Assembly: GCF_900156435.1 (NCBI RefSeq) | Contig: NZ_FTPQ01000001.1 | Span: forward strand, 992,001-1,056,000 | DNA: 64,000 nucleotides | Reading direction: 5' to 3' | Origin: Microbacterium sp. RU1D | Lineage (GTDB): Bacteria; Actinomycetota; Actinomycetes; Actinomycetales; Microbacteriaceae | In this document: piece by piece, positions 8,022 through 16,866 of the stretch | How positions within the stretch are numbered: the first letter of the stretch is position 1 | Layout of the letters: every line of letters starts with the position of its first letter | Notes under the pieces: model-generated | The model's database searches: none | Told to the model about the DNA's origin: nothing | Seen by the model: the letters and a program-made list of their open reading frames with translations, nothing else | Translations under genes and position numbers: made by a program

Positions 8022-8027
8022 TAGCAT
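8022..8027 (+). promoter_or_regulatory. -10 hexamer TAGCAT for the ComB-like gene
   Basis: TAGCAT ends 6 bases before ATG 8034, the leaderless spacing seen at several other genes in the window. Confidence 0.5.
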
Positions 8028-8033
8028 CGAAGG

Positions 8034-8654
8034 ATGCCGATCGACCCCGCCCTGACGCAGTCCGACTACCAGGTGCGCTTCGACTGGGGCCTCGCAGGTC
8101 TCCGCCGCCTCGCGCCCGCGCACGTCGTGGTCGTCGTTCAGACGCTCGGTCTGACCGCTCATGCGCTCAGCGCCGTCGAGAACACCGCCGGCCTGGACGT
8201 CTCCCTCGACGACGACGAGGCGGCCGCCCTCGCGCGCGCGGCGTACGAGACGGGCGCCCACGTCGTCGCGGGAAGCTTGCGCAACGCGGCCGCGGTCGCC
8301 GCGCATGTGCTCGACGTGCAGCGCTCCCGCGCGGAGCGCACCAGCATCTCCGTCATCGCGGCCGGCGACACCGACGAGGCCGGACTGCGTTTCGCGGTCG
8401 AGGACCTGCTGGGCGCGGGCGCGATCGTGGCCGCCCTGGGCGACCTCGGCATCGACCACGCCTCGCCCGACGCCGCCGTCGCGGGAGAAGGATTCCGCGC
8501 CTTGGGCGGGGCCGTTCGCCACCTCCTCACCGCGAGCGGCGGCGGACGCGCGCTCGCCGCGGACGGGCGCCGCGAGGCCGTCCTCGCCGCGGCCGCGCGC
8601 GACGCGGCATCCGTGGTCCCCGTCCTGCGCGACGGGGTCTTCATCGCCGCGTGA
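8034..8654 (+). CDS. 2-phosphosulfolactate phosphatase (ComB) family protein
   Basis: 206 residues resembling the ComB family, named after the archaeal phosphatase of coenzyme M synthesis but widespread in bacteria with unknown roles. The N-terminal VRFDWGLAGLRRLAPAHVVVVV block and the mid-protein ARAAYETGAHVVAGSLRNAAAVAAHV and RTSISVIAAGD blocks match the family pattern. Coenzyme M synthesis is not expected in this kind of organism, so the substrate is probably different. The position after VVVVV that is usually Asp (DVLS) reads QTLGLTAHAL here, so activity should not be assumed. The gene stands alone. Confidence 0.65.
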   Translation: MPIDPALTQSDYQVRFDWGLAGLRRLAPAHVVVVVQTLGLTAHALSAVENTAGLDVSLDDDEAAALARAAYETGAHVVAGSLRNAAAVAAHVLDVQRSRAERTSISVIAAGDTDEAGLRFAVEDLLGAGAIVAALGDLGIDHASPDAAVAGEGFRALGGAVRHLLTASGGGRALAADGRREAVLAAAARDAASVVPVLRDGVFIAA

Positions 8655-8668
8655 GGGCGCCGCGCGCG

Positions 8669-8748
8669 TGTCAGCGCGGCGTCGCGAACGACGGTGGCGG
8701 TGCGCCCACCCGCCGGCCGGGAACGCTCGTGTCAGCGCGGCGTCGCGG
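8669..8748. repeat. Short direct repeat duplicating the end of the SprT-like gene
   Basis: GTGTCAGCGCGGCGTCGCG occurs at 8669-8687 and again at 8730-8748, where it spans the stop codon and last codons of the SprT-like gene. The 77-base gap between this gene and the ComB-like gene therefore contains an extra copy of the gene end. Confidence 0.6.
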
Positions 8749-9220
8749 CGGCGAGCCGCTCGGCGCGGGTGATGTCGCGGCGCACCCACGACAGCGCGAA
8801 GCGCGGGTCGAACGACGGCGCGCATTTCGCGCACGAGGTGGGACGCGTCGCGCGGCGGTGGCGGTAGGCGACGTGTCCCGCGGGGCAGGTGCCCACCCAG
8901 GGGGCGAGTTCGTTCGCGGTCTCGCCGGCGTGGGTGGTGCCGCCGACGTACCCGAGCTCGAGCGCCGTGCGCTTCCAGCGGGGACCGTGGCCGGCCGACG
9001 GCCCCGCGAGCGCGTGTGCGACCTCGTGCAGCAGCGTCTGGTGGTTGGTGTCGTCGTCGTACCGCGCGGAGAGGTAGCGCGAGACGCTGATGCGCTTGCG
9101 GCCGTAGTCGCACAGGCCCGCGCGCCGCTTGGCGTTGTCGAACGCGAAGGTCCACGACGCGTCGAGGTGCAGGGCGATCAACGCCTCGGCCCACGTGCGT
9201 ACGCGCTGCAGATCGGACAT
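8732..9220 (-). CDS. SprT-like zinc metalloprotease domain protein
   Basis: 162 residues with the zinc-binding HEVAH motif (about residues 65-69) and a downstream His in GHGPRWKRTALELGY, as in SprT/Spartan-like proteases. The C-terminal half holds a zinc-ribbon-like CPAGHVAYR...CAKC pair. Eukaryotic Spartan digests DNA-protein crosslinks; bacterial SprT roles are poorly known. Start at ATG 9220 is supported by a minus-strand TAACCT hexamer (9228-9233) 7 bases upstream, suggesting a leaderless transcript. Confidence 0.85.
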   Translation of the reverse strand: MSDLQRVRTWAEALIALHLDASWTFAFDNAKRRAGLCDYGRKRISVSRYLSARYDDDTNHQTLLHEVAHALAGPSAGHGPRWKRTALELGYVGGTTHAGETANELAPWVGTCPAGHVAYRHRRATRPTSCAKCAPSFDPRFALSWVRRDITRAERLAAATPR

Positions 9221-9227
9221 GACCGGA

Positions 9228-9233
9228 AGGTTA
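9228..9233 (-). promoter_or_regulatory. -10 hexamer TAACCT for the SprT-like gene
   Basis: On the minus strand TAACCT lies 7 bases before ATG 9220, with no ribosome site between them. Confidence 0.45.
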
Positions 9234-9250
9234 GGCGGGGCCTACGACAT

Positions 9251-9778
9251 TCAGCTCGCGACGACCTCGCGCGTGCGTCGACGCTCGGCCGCGTCGATCG
9301 CCAGGAGCGTCGACTCGAGCTGCGCGTCGGTGGCGCCGGCGTTCTGACGCAGGAAGAGCGCCTGCTTGAAGTCGCGACGGGCGCCCTCGTAGTCGCCCCC
9401 GTCGTAGTGCACCTTGCCGCGGTGCTGCAGGGCGAAGGCGGCGATGCTCGCCCAGCCCTGTCCCTCGGCCTCCTCGGCGCACATGGTGAGCTCCTGCTCC
9501 GCGGCGGCGTACGCACCCCGGCACTGCATGATCGTGGCGTGCAGGATGCGCGCGCGCAGCAGGTCGCGGCGCGTTCCGGCCATGCGGGCGACCCGCACGG
9601 ACTGCTCCGAGATCGACAGCGCCTCGTCGAAACGGTCGAGCACCTTCAGCAGCCACACCCGCTCGAGGAGGGCGTGCAGGCTGCGCTGCGGCCCGATCTC
9701 GTCGAGACGCTCCTGGCACTCGCGGGAGTCGGTGATCTCGCGCAACGTGTCGGGGTCGTACCCGTGGATGTAGCTCAC
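9251..9778 (-). CDS. TPR-like helical repeat protein
   Basis: 175-residue all-helical protein. Its helix pairs contain TPR-like spacing: LERVWLLKVLDRFDEALSIS, then RARILHATIMQCRGAYAAAE, then AFALQHRGKVHYDGGDYEGA with the hallmark GDYEGARRDFKQAL. Such scaffolds bind partner proteins; nothing points to a specific partner. No signal peptide is seen. The GTG at 9778 is chosen because GAGGAG lies just upstream; the open frame continues to 9925 without a better start. It lies downstream of the spermidine-synthase-like gene with a 94-base gap and may be co-transcribed with it. Confidence 0.75.
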   Translation of the reverse strand: MSYIHGYDPDTLREITDSRECQERLDEIGPQRSLHALLERVWLLKVLDRFDEALSISEQSVRVARMAGTRRDLLRARILHATIMQCRGAYAAAEQELTMCAEEAEGQGWASIAAFALQHRGKVHYDGGDYEGARRDFKQALFLRQNAGATDAQLESTLLAIDAAERRRTREVVAS

Positions 9779-9872
9779 CGTCGCTCCTCTCGGTCGGGCA
9801 GGAGTTCCAGTCTGCGCCGACCTCGCGTCGACACCGCACGCGCCACGCGGTCGAGCGGAGAACGCGCTCCCC

Positions 9873-10739
9873 TCACCGTTCGAAGATGGATGCCGAGGGC
9901 TTCGGCGACGGCGTCGCATCGGCATCCGTGGCGGGCCGCGACCCGCGCGTGAATTCGACGATCTCGTCGCCCTGGGCGACCTTCGCGGGGTGGGGCCCGG
10001 CCGCCATGAGGCGCGGGAGCCACTCGACGGGGAGGGGGGCGGCGGAGGCGGCGACCACGAGGTTGCCGAAGCGGCGGCCCTTGAGCACCTGCACCTCGGC
10101 GAGAACGATCACCTCGGGCAGCACCTCGCGGATGGTGGCGACCTGTCGGCGGGCGAAGGCCAGGCCCGGCCCGTCGGAGACGTTCACCAGCAGCACGCCG
10201 TCGGGGGCGAGCAGGCGCGAGGCCGCGCGGTAGAACTCCACCGTGGTCAGGTGGGCGGGCGTCTGCGCGCCCGAGTACACGTCGCTGACCAGGAGGTCGA
10301 CGGCTCCGTTCAGGCCCGCGGGCAAGCGGCCGAGGCCCTCGCGGGCGTCTCCGATGCGCACGCGCACCGACGCGCCGCGGGGCAGGGGGAGGTTCTCGCG
10401 CACGAGGTCCCACAGGGCGGGCTCGAGCTCGATCACCTGCTGACGCGAACCCGGCCGCGTGGCCTCGACGTAGCGGGGGAGCGTGAGGGCGCCCGCTCCC
10501 AGGTGGACGGCGGTGAGGGGTTGTCCCGGCATCCGGAGGCGATCGATGACCGCCCCCATCCGCGCGACGTATTCGAAGTGCAGGTGGGTCGGGTCGTCGA
10601 GGTCGACGTGCGACTGGGGGGTGCCGTCCACGACGAGCTCCCAGCCCGCGACGAACCCCGAGGGCGAGACGCGCGCGATCGTCCCGTCCGACAGGCGCGC
10701 GGTGGGGGCGTCGTCGGGTTCGATGCGCATGCGGGCCAT
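9873..10739 (-). CDS. Spermidine synthase-like SAM-dependent methyltransferase fold protein
   Basis: 288 residues of the spermidine synthase/fused methyltransferase type. The nucleotide-binding strand and loop VHLGAGALTLPRYV, the acidic EL(E)P after strand 2 (QVIELEPAL), the RIGDAREGL block and the LVSDVYSG strand are recognisable. Polyamine synthases need further acidic residues in a decarboxy-SAM pocket; their presence cannot be judged by eye, so the true reaction is open. GTG 10750, three to four codons upstream, has a better placed GGAGGGG and is an alternative start. Confidence 0.8.
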   Translation of the reverse strand: MARMRIEPDDAPTARLSDGTIARVSPSGFVAGWELVVDGTPQSHVDLDDPTHLHFEYVARMGAVIDRLRMPGQPLTAVHLGAGALTLPRYVEATRPGSRQQVIELEPALWDLVRENLPLPRGASVRVRIGDAREGLGRLPAGLNGAVDLLVSDVYSGAQTPAHLTTVEFYRAASRLLAPDGVLLVNVSDGPGLAFARRQVATIREVLPEVIVLAEVQVLKGRRFGNLVVAASAAPLPVEWLPRLMAAGPHPAKVAQGDEIVEFTRGSRPATDADATPSPKPSASIFER

Positions 10740-10750
10740 GCGCTCCACGC

Positions 10751-11062
10751 TACCCGCCCCCCTCCCGCTCACCGGGTCGCGGACCGCGGCGGCGACGCGC
10801 CCGGGCGCGACCGCACCACGTGGCGACGGGGCGGTGGGCAGAGTGCGAAGGGCGGGAGTGCGGCCGAGGACGGATTGCACCGTGCGCGCGCCCCGGGCGG
10901 ATCAGGATGCCGGACCGGCGAAACACGATCGATACAAACGGGCAATGGGCACGACGCCGCCCGCCCTGTACGGTCGTCAGAACACAGCAAGCGGAGCGCG
11001 GCACGACGAGGTGACAGCGCCGTCGTCCTCCCTCCCTTTCCCCCCGGAAGGTGCAACGAAAA
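10751..11062. other. Intergenic region upstream of the ABC transporter operon
   Basis: About 310 bases with no convincing gene. It lies between divergent transcription units. Only the GGAAGG ribosome site just before ATG 11063 is clear. I found no strong promoter pair; TTGCAC near 10874 and GATACA near 10931 are weak candidates. Confidence 0.4.
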
Positions 11063-12733
11063 ATGCTCAGTACCCTACGACGCCGTCTGCTGGTCGGCGG
11101 GGCGGCGGTCGCCATCGGCGCCCTGGCCCTCTCCGGCTGCACGAGCCAGCGCGACGACAACGGCGGAGGCGGCGACGCCGGCGGCGATGTCGATTCGACC
11201 TTCGTCTTCGGCGCCTCGGGCGACCCCTCGAGCCTCGACCCGGCGTTCGCGAGCGACGGCGAATCGTTCCGCATCTCGCGTCAGATCTTCGAGGGCCTCG
11301 TGGGTGTCGAGCCCGGCACCGCCGACCCGGCCCCCATGCTCGCCGAGAGCTGGACGCAGTCCGACGACGGCCTGTCGTACACGTTCGAGCTCAAGCAGGG
11401 CGTGACATTCCACGACGGCAGCGAGTTCGACGCCGACGCGGTGTGCTTCAACTTCGACCGGCAGAACAACTTCACCGGCATCGCGCAGTCCGAGAGCCTG
11501 TCCTACTACTGGGGCAAGATCATGCGCGGCTACGCCGACACCGGCACCTCGATCTACGGCGGGTGCGAGGCCACGAGCGCCTCCGAGGTGACGATCACCC
11601 TCACCGAGCCGTTCGCCGGCTTCATCCCCGCGCTGTCGCTCCCGGCCTTCGCCATCCAGAGCCCGACGGCTCTGGAGGAGTACCAGGCCGACAACGTCGG
11701 CGGCACCTCCGAGGCCCCCACGCTGAGCGAGTACGCGCAGGCGCACCCGACCGGCACCGGCCCCTTCAAATTCGACTCCTGGGAGCCCGGCGCCGAGGCG
11801 ACCGTCAGCGCCTACGACGGCTACTGGGGCGAGCAGGGCCAGGTGCAGCAGGTCATCTTCCGCGTGATCGGCGACACCACGGCCCGTCGTCAGGCACTCG
11901 AGTCCGGATCGATCGACGGCTACGACCTCGTCGCCCCGGCCGACCTCGGCGCCCTCGAGAGCGCGGGCTACATGCTCACCAACCGCGACCCGTTCAACAT
12001 CCTCTACCTCGGCATGAACCAGGCCGACCCCGCGCTGAGCGACATCCGCGTGCGGCAGGCCATCGCGCAGTCGATCGACAAGCAGCAGCTGGTGTCGCAG
12101 GTGCTGCCCGAGGGCACCACCGTCGCCTCGCAGTTCATGCCGGACAGCGTGATCGGCTTCAACTCCGGCGTGACGACCTTCGATTACGACCCGGAAGCCG
12201 CCAAGGCTCTCCTCGCCGAGGCCGGCTACACCGACGCGAACCCGCTGACGATCACGTTCAACTACCCCGTCAACATCTCGCGTCCGTATATGCCCAACCC
12301 GGAGCAGATCTTCACGAACCTGCAGTCCCAGCTCCAGGCGGTCGGCATCGTGGTCAACCCCGTCTCGAACGAGTGGGGCGAGTACCTCGACCTCATCCAG
12401 GGCGGCAGCGAGCACGGCATCCACCTGCTCGGCTGGACCGGCGACTACAACGACCCCGACAACTTCGTGGGTACGTTCTTCGGCGGAAAGTCCAACGAGT
12501 GGGGCTTCGACAACGCCGAGCTGTTCTCGGCGCTGACCTCGGCCCGCGGTCTCGCGACCGAGTCCGAGCAGGATCCGGCCTACCAGGCGGTGAACGAGCA
12601 GATCGCGACGTTCCTGCCCGGCGTCCCGCTGGCCAACCCCGTGCCGACGCTCGCCTTCGCGCCGCGGGTGAAGTCGTACCCGGCCAGCCCCGTGCAGGAC
12701 GAGGTCTACAACGAGATCGAGCTCACCGAGTGA
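11063..12733 (+). CDS. ABC transporter substrate-binding lipoprotein, peptide/nickel type (SBP_bac_5)
   Basis: 556-residue extracytoplasmic solute receptor. The signal peptide LRRRLLVGGAAVAIGALALSGC ends in a lipobox, so Cys near residue 25 should be lipidated and anchor it to the membrane. The mature part has family 5 features: GDPSSLDPAFASDGES, LAESWTQSDDGLSYTFEL with GVTFHDG, and LYLGMNQADPALSDIRVRQA. It captures oligopeptides or similar ligands for the permeases downstream. ATG 11063 gives a standard lipoprotein signal and is preferred over GTG 11051. A strong hairpin follows the gene, which commonly allows higher expression of the receptor than of the permeases. Confidence 0.9.
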   Translation: MLSTLRRRLLVGGAAVAIGALALSGCTSQRDDNGGGGDAGGDVDSTFVFGASGDPSSLDPAFASDGESFRISRQIFEGLVGVEPGTADPAPMLAESWTQSDDGLSYTFELKQGVTFHDGSEFDADAVCFNFDRQNNFTGIAQSESLSYYWGKIMRGYADTGTSIYGGCEATSASEVTITLTEPFAGFIPALSLPAFAIQSPTALEEYQADNVGGTSEAPTLSEYAQAHPTGTGPFKFDSWEPGAEATVSAYDGYWGEQGQVQQVIFRVIGDTTARRQALESGSIDGYDLVAPADLGALESAGYMLTNRDPFNILYLGMNQADPALSDIRVRQAIAQSIDKQQLVSQVLPEGTTVASQFMPDSVIGFNSGVTTFDYDPEAAKALLAEAGYTDANPLTITFNYPVNISRPYMPNPEQIFTNLQSQLQAVGIVVNPVSNEWGEYLDLIQGGSEHGIHLLGWTGDYNDPDNFVGTFFGGKSNEWGFDNAELFSALTSARGLATESEQDPAYQAVNEQIATFLPGVPLANPVPTLAFAPRVKSYPASPVQDEVYNEIELTE

Positions 12734-12735
12734 TC

Positions 12736-12785
12736 CGGATGCCACGGGTGCCACGCCGTCGCATCGGCCGGGCCCGTGGCATCCG
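12736..12785. terminator. Intercistronic hairpin after the substrate-binding gene
   Basis: CGGATGCCACGGG (12736-12748) pairs perfectly with CCCGTGGCATCCG (12773-12785), a 13-bp stem with a 24-base loop and no T-run. It probably attenuates read-through into the permeases or protects the upstream message. Confidence 0.65.
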
Positions 12786-12867
12786 ACGGGTGCCGGTGTC
12801 CTTCGCCCTTGTGGCGGCGGGCTCCGGCATCCCGCGTCCCCCCGCTCCCCATCCCCTGTGAGAACCC

Positions 12868-13872
12868 GTGCTCCGCACCATCGGCAGGCGTCTGCTCCTG
12901 CTCATCCCGACCCTGTTCGGTCTGTCCGTCCTCCTCTTCGCCTGGGTGCGCGCCCTGCCCGGCGGCCCCGCCGTCGCCCTCCTCGGCGAGCGCGCGACCC
13001 CCGAGGCCGTCGCCCGCATCAACGAGCTCTACGGCTTCAACGAGCCGCTGTACGTGCAGTACTTCACCTGGCTCGGGCGCCTCGCCACCGGTGACTTCGG
13101 CTCCTCCATCCAGACCGGGCGCCCGGTGCTGGAGGAGTTCGTGCGCCGCTTCCCGGCGACCCTCGAGCTCTCGATCGGCGCGCTCATCGTGGCGGTGGGC
13201 ATCGGCATCCCGCTCGGGTATTGGGCCGCGCGCCGCCACGGGAAGATCTGGGATCACACCGCCGTCGTCCTGAGCCTCATCGGCATCACGATCCCCGTGT
13301 TCTTCCTCGCGTTCATCCTCAAGTACGTCTTCGCCGTGCAGCTGGGGTGGCTGCCCTCCGACGGGCGCCAGAACCCGCGGATCGACGCCACCCACTACAC
13401 GAACCTCTACGTGTTCGACGGCCTGATCACGGGCGAGTTCGACGCCTCGTGGGATGCCATCCTGCACCTGATCCTGCCGGCCATCGCGCTCGGCACGATC
13501 CCGCTCGCCATCATCGTGCGCATCACGCGCGCCTCGGTGCTGGAGGTGCAGAACGCCGACTACGTCCGCACCGGCCGCGCGAAGGGCATCGGGACGGGGA
13601 CCCTGCGCAACCGCTTCATCCTGCGCAACGCGATGCTCCCCGTCGTCACGACGGTGGGTCTGCAGGCGGGCCTGCTCATCTCGGGGGCGGTGCTCACCGA
13701 GACGGTGTTCGCCTTCCCGGGGATCGGTCAGTTCCTCGCCCGGGCGATCTTCACGCGCGACTTCCCGGTGCTGCAGGGCTTCATCATCTTCATCGCCATC
13801 GCGTACGCCCTCATCAACCTGCTGGTCGACCTGTCGTACAGCCTCATCGACCCGAGAGTGAGAGTCCAGTGA
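12868..13872 (+). CDS. ABC transporter permease, DppB/OppB type
   Basis: 334-residue membrane subunit. The N-terminal helix (RLLLLIPTLFGLSVLLFAWV) and the downstream RALPGGPAVALLG are typical of the DppB group. About six helices follow, with the EAA-type coupling loop YVRTGRAKGIGTGTLRNRF contacting the ATPase and the conserved ETVFAFPGIGQFL near the C-terminus. GTG 12868 is used, with little Shine-Dalgarno signal. It overlaps the next permease by GTGA and works with the lipoprotein receptor upstream. Confidence 0.9.
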   Translation: MLRTIGRRLLLLIPTLFGLSVLLFAWVRALPGGPAVALLGERATPEAVARINELYGFNEPLYVQYFTWLGRLATGDFGSSIQTGRPVLEEFVRRFPATLELSIGALIVAVGIGIPLGYWAARRHGKIWDHTAVVLSLIGITIPVFFLAFILKYVFAVQLGWLPSDGRQNPRIDATHYTNLYVFDGLITGEFDASWDAILHLILPAIALGTIPLAIIVRITRASVLEVQNADYVRTGRAKGIGTGTLRNRFILRNAMLPVVTTVGLQAGLLISGAVLTETVFAFPGIGQFLARAIFTRDFPVLQGFIIFIAIAYALINLLVDLSYSLIDPRVRVQ

Positions 13873-14828
13873 GCTCCGGCATCCTCCCTCCCGCCCCCAG
13901 CGGCGGGCCCGTCGACGACAATGCGGTGGTCGATTCGCAGCTGATGGCCGCGCAGGCCCGCGGCGGGTTCTGGCACGACGTGTTCCAGCGGCTGCGCCGC
14001 AGCCCGGTGGCGTGGATCGGCGCGATCATCGTGCTGGCGTTCCTCCTCGTCGCCGCTCTCGCGCCGCTGCTCGCGCCGTACCCGGCCGAATCGCTGCCCG
14101 GTCAGCGTTTCATCACGCCGACCGACATCCCCGGCCCCGGCGACATGGCGGAGTTCCCCCTCGGGCTCGACCGGTTCGGCGGCGACGTGCTGTCGAAGCT
14201 CATCTGGGGCGCGCAGGCGTCGCTGCAGATCGGCGTGATCTCCACCGCCCTGGGCCTGCTCGGGGGAATGGCGCTCGGGTTGCTGGCGGGCATGTTCGGC
14301 GGGTGGGTCGATGCGCTCGTCATGCGCTTCGTCGACATCCTCCTCTCGGTACCGAACCTGCTGCTGGCCGTGTCGATCGCCGCGATCCTCGGGCAGAGCC
14401 AGCTCGCGATCATGATCGCCATCGGCGCATCGCAGGTGCCCGTCTTCGCGCGACTGCTCCGCGCCTCGATGCTGCAGCAACGCGGCGCCGACTACGTGCT
14501 GTCCGCGCAGACCCTCGGGCTGAGCCGCCGCACGATCACGATGACGCACGTGCTGCCCAACAGCGTCGGGCCGGTCATCGTGCAGGGCACGCTCACGCTC
14601 GCGACCGCGGTCATCGACGCGGCGGCCCTGTCGTTCCTCGGTCTCGGCGGCGGGCTGCCGCAGACCGCCGAGTGGGGCCGCATGCTCACCTACGCGCAGG
14701 CCGAACTGGCGATCGCCCCCTGGCTCGCGTTCCTACCGGGTATCTGCATCGCCGTGACGGCGCTGGGCTTCACGCTGCTGGGCGAGTCGCTCCGCGAGGC
14801 GATGGACCCGCGCACACGGGCGCGGTAG
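13869..14828 (+). CDS. ABC transporter permease, DppC/OppC type
   Basis: 319 residues, second permease of the importer. A cytoplasmic N-terminal stretch of about 45 residues precedes RLRRSPVAWIGAIIVLAFLL, the OppC N-terminal helix. FPLGLDRFGGDVLSKLIWGA is the family signature in the first outside loop, and the coupling loop is YVLSAQTLGLSRRTITMTHV. GTG 13869 overlaps the stop of the DppB-like gene (GTGA). The gene ends at a large inverted repeat facing the ATPase gene. Confidence 0.9.
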   Translation: MSSGILPPAPSGGPVDDNAVVDSQLMAAQARGGFWHDVFQRLRRSPVAWIGAIIVLAFLLVAALAPLLAPYPAESLPGQRFITPTDIPGPGDMAEFPLGLDRFGGDVLSKLIWGAQASLQIGVISTALGLLGGMALGLLAGMFGGWVDALVMRFVDILLSVPNLLLAVSIAAILGQSQLAIMIAIGASQVPVFARLLRASMLQQRGADYVLSAQTLGLSRRTITMTHVLPNSVGPVIVQGTLTLATAVIDAAALSFLGLGGGLPQTAEWGRMLTYAQAELAIAPWLAFLPGICIAVTALGFTLLGESLREAMDPRTRAR

Positions 14829-14842
14829 CGCCTCGCTTCGCT

Positions 14843-14888
14843 GCTCCGGCCCCGGCCCCGGCCCGCTCGCGCGGGCCGGGGCCGGAGC
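14843..14888. terminator. Bidirectional terminator between permease and ATPase genes
   Basis: GCTCCGGCCCCGG... (from 14843) pairs with ...CCGGGGCCGGAGC (ending 14888), an 18-bp almost purely G/C stem, with an extra GGCCCC unit in the left arm and a CTCG loop region. It lies between convergent genes; there is no clear T-run on either side. Confidence 0.65.
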
Positions 14889-15014
14889 GTCGGTGCCCCG
14901 GCATCCATGTCTCACTTATGGCCGGCCGGCGCCCGCCGGAGCGACCGTTTTCGCCACATGCACCGCGAGAAGGGGGACATGCGCCGTCGGGCGGAGTCGC
15001 ACCCCGGCCTGCGC

Positions 15015-16682
15015 TCAGCCCGCGAGGCCCAGCTCGTTGCCCGGGATCGACGACAGCAGGCGCCGCGTGTACGGGTCGCGGGGGTTGGTGAAGACCTCTT
15101 CGCTGGATGCCGCCTCGACCAGGCGCCCGTCCTTCATGACGCAGACGTAGTCGCTGATCAGGCGCACCACCGCGAGGTCGTGCGAGATGAAGAGGTAGCT
15201 CAGGCCGTATTCGCGCTGCAGGTCGCCCAGCAGGTCGAGGATCTGCGCCTGCACGAGCACGTCGAGCGCCGACACCGGCTCGTCGCACACGATGAGCTCG
15301 GGCGACAGGGCGAGTGCCCGCGCGATCGCGACGCGCTGCCGCTGTCCGCCGGAAAGTTCCGAGGGGTATCGGCGCAGCATGGATGCCGGCAGCGCCACGT
15401 CGTCCATCAGCTGACGCACCCGCTTCGCGCGGTCGGCCTTCGACCCGCGCTTGTAGACGTTGAGGGGCTCTTCGACGATGCGCTCGACGGTGAACATGGG
15501 GTTCAGGCTCGAGTACGGATCCTGGAAGATCGGCTGCACCTTCTGCCGGAACTCCCGGAGCGCGTTGCCCTTCAGCGCCGACACGTCCTGACCGTCGAAG
15601 CGGATCGAGCCGCTGGTGGGGTCGACGACCTTGAGCAGCATGCGCGCGGTCGTGGTCTTGCCCGAGCCCGACTCGCCCACGATTGCGACGGTCTGGCCGC
15701 GCGGGATCGCCAGTGACACGTCGTCGACGGCGCGGAAGTCCTCGCCGCGGCCGCGCACGGGGTACACCTTGGTGAGTCCCTCGATCTCGACGATGTTGTC
15801 GCGCGCCGCCTCAACCGGGCGGTCGCTGCGGAAGTCCCCGGGACGCAGGCGCACCGCCGCCACCGACGGCGCCGCCGCCACGAGCGACTTCGTGTACGCG
15901 TGCTGCGGGTCCTCCAGGATCTGCCGCGCGGGCCCCTGCTCGACGACGCGCCCGCGGTGCATCACGACGACCTTCGATGCGCGCTCCGCGGCCAGGCCGA
16001 GGTCGTGGGTGATGAGCAGGACGGCTGCGCCCAGCTCGTTCGTCTGCTTGTCGATCTGGTCGAGGATCGTCTGCTGCACGGTCACGTCGAGCGCGCTGGT
16101 GGGCTCGTCGGCGATGAGCAGGCGCGGCCGGCAGGCGAGGCCGATCGCGATGAGCGCGCGCTGACGCATACCGCCGGAGAACTCGTGGGGGTACTGCGTC
16201 GCGCGCTTCTCGGCATCCGGGAGTCCGGCCGCCTCGAGCGCCTCGACCACCTTGCCCTTCACGCTCGAGCGGTCGGCGAGGCCGTGCGCGAGGAGGGTCT
16301 CGGCGACCTGCGTACCGACCTTGGCGACCGGGTTGAGGTTCGACATGGGGTCCTGCGGGACGAGACCGATCTGGCGCCCGCGCACCTGGCGCATGCGGGC
16401 CTCACCGAAGGTGGTGAGGTCGTCACCGTCGAGCAGGATCTGTCCGCGCGCGACGCGACCACCGGATGCCAGCAGGCCGATGATCGCCATGGCGGTCGTC
16501 GATTTGCCGGAGCCGGACTCGCCGACGATCGCGATCGTTTCGCCCGCGTGGATGTCGAGGTTCACCCCGTCGACGGCGCGCACGGGGCCGTCCATGGTGG
16601 CGAAGTCGACGGCCAGGTCGCGGACGGAGAGCAGGGGCTGGGGGGATGCCGGAGCGGGGGGACCGGCGACATCGGAGGTCAT
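15015..16682 (-). CDS. Fused double ATP-binding subunit of peptide/nickel ABC importer (DppD-DppF fusion)
   Basis: 555 residues containing two complete ABC cassettes. First half: Walker [12 protein letters not shown], signature [12 protein letters not shown], Walker [13 protein letters not shown], switch His in ITHDLG. Second half: Walker [12 protein letters not shown], signature [12 protein letters not shown], Walker [13 protein letters not shown], switch ISHDLA. The oligopeptide-transporter C-terminal extension (QHAYTKSL and DPYTRRLL) follows each. It should energise the receptor and permeases encoded at 11.1-14.8 kb, although it is on the opposite strand. ATG 16682 has GAGGAT/GGGGG upstream; longer starts are unsupported. 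Confidence 0.9.
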   Translation of the reverse strand: MTSDVAGPPAPASPQPLLSVRDLAVDFATMDGPVRAVDGVNLDIHAGETIAIVGESGSGKSTTAMAIIGLLASGGRVARGQILLDGDDLTTFGEARMRQVRGRQIGLVPQDPMSNLNPVAKVGTQVAETLLAHGLADRSSVKGKVVEALEAAGLPDAEKRATQYPHEFSGGMRQRALIAIGLACRPRLLIADEPTSALDVTVQQTILDQIDKQTNELGAAVLLITHDLGLAAERASKVVVMHRGRVVEQGPARQILEDPQHAYTKSLVAAAPSVAAVRLRPGDFRSDRPVEAARDNIVEIEGLTKVYPVRGRGEDFRAVDDVSLAIPRGQTVAIVGESGSGKTTTARMLLKVVDPTSGSIRFDGQDVSALKGNALREFRQKVQPIFQDPYSSLNPMFTVERIVEEPLNVYKRGSKADRAKRVRQLMDDVALPASMLRRYPSELSGGQRQRVAIARALALSPELIVCDEPVSALDVLVQAQILDLLGDLQREYGLSYLFISHDLAVVRLISDYVCVMKDGRLVEAASSEEVFTNPRDPYTRRLLSSIPGNELGLAG

Positions 16683-16854
16683 CCCCCCATCCTCACGTGC
16701 GGCGCGGCCGTTGCACAGCCCCGCGGCCGGATCGTCATGCGGCCGTAACGCGCCCGCGTCGCGCACGACTCCTGCCGATCCGGCCTTCCCGAGGCACGGC
16801 GGACCGTCCGGGGGCAGCGGTGCCGGAGTCCTGCGCGCCGCCCCGCGACGGGAT

Positions 16855-16860
16855 TACCGT
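16855..16860 (+). promoter_or_regulatory. -10 hexamer TACCGT for pxpA
   Basis: TACCGT ends 6 bases before ATG 16867 and no ribosome site lies between, so pxpA is probably leaderless. Confidence 0.5.
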
Positions 16861-16866
16861 GGCAGC

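Noticed and set aside
9779-9925. Upstream extension of the TPR-like protein
   Set aside because: Extension is Arg/Pro-rich and overlaps the spermidine-synthase-like gene; GTG 9778 has GAGGAG.
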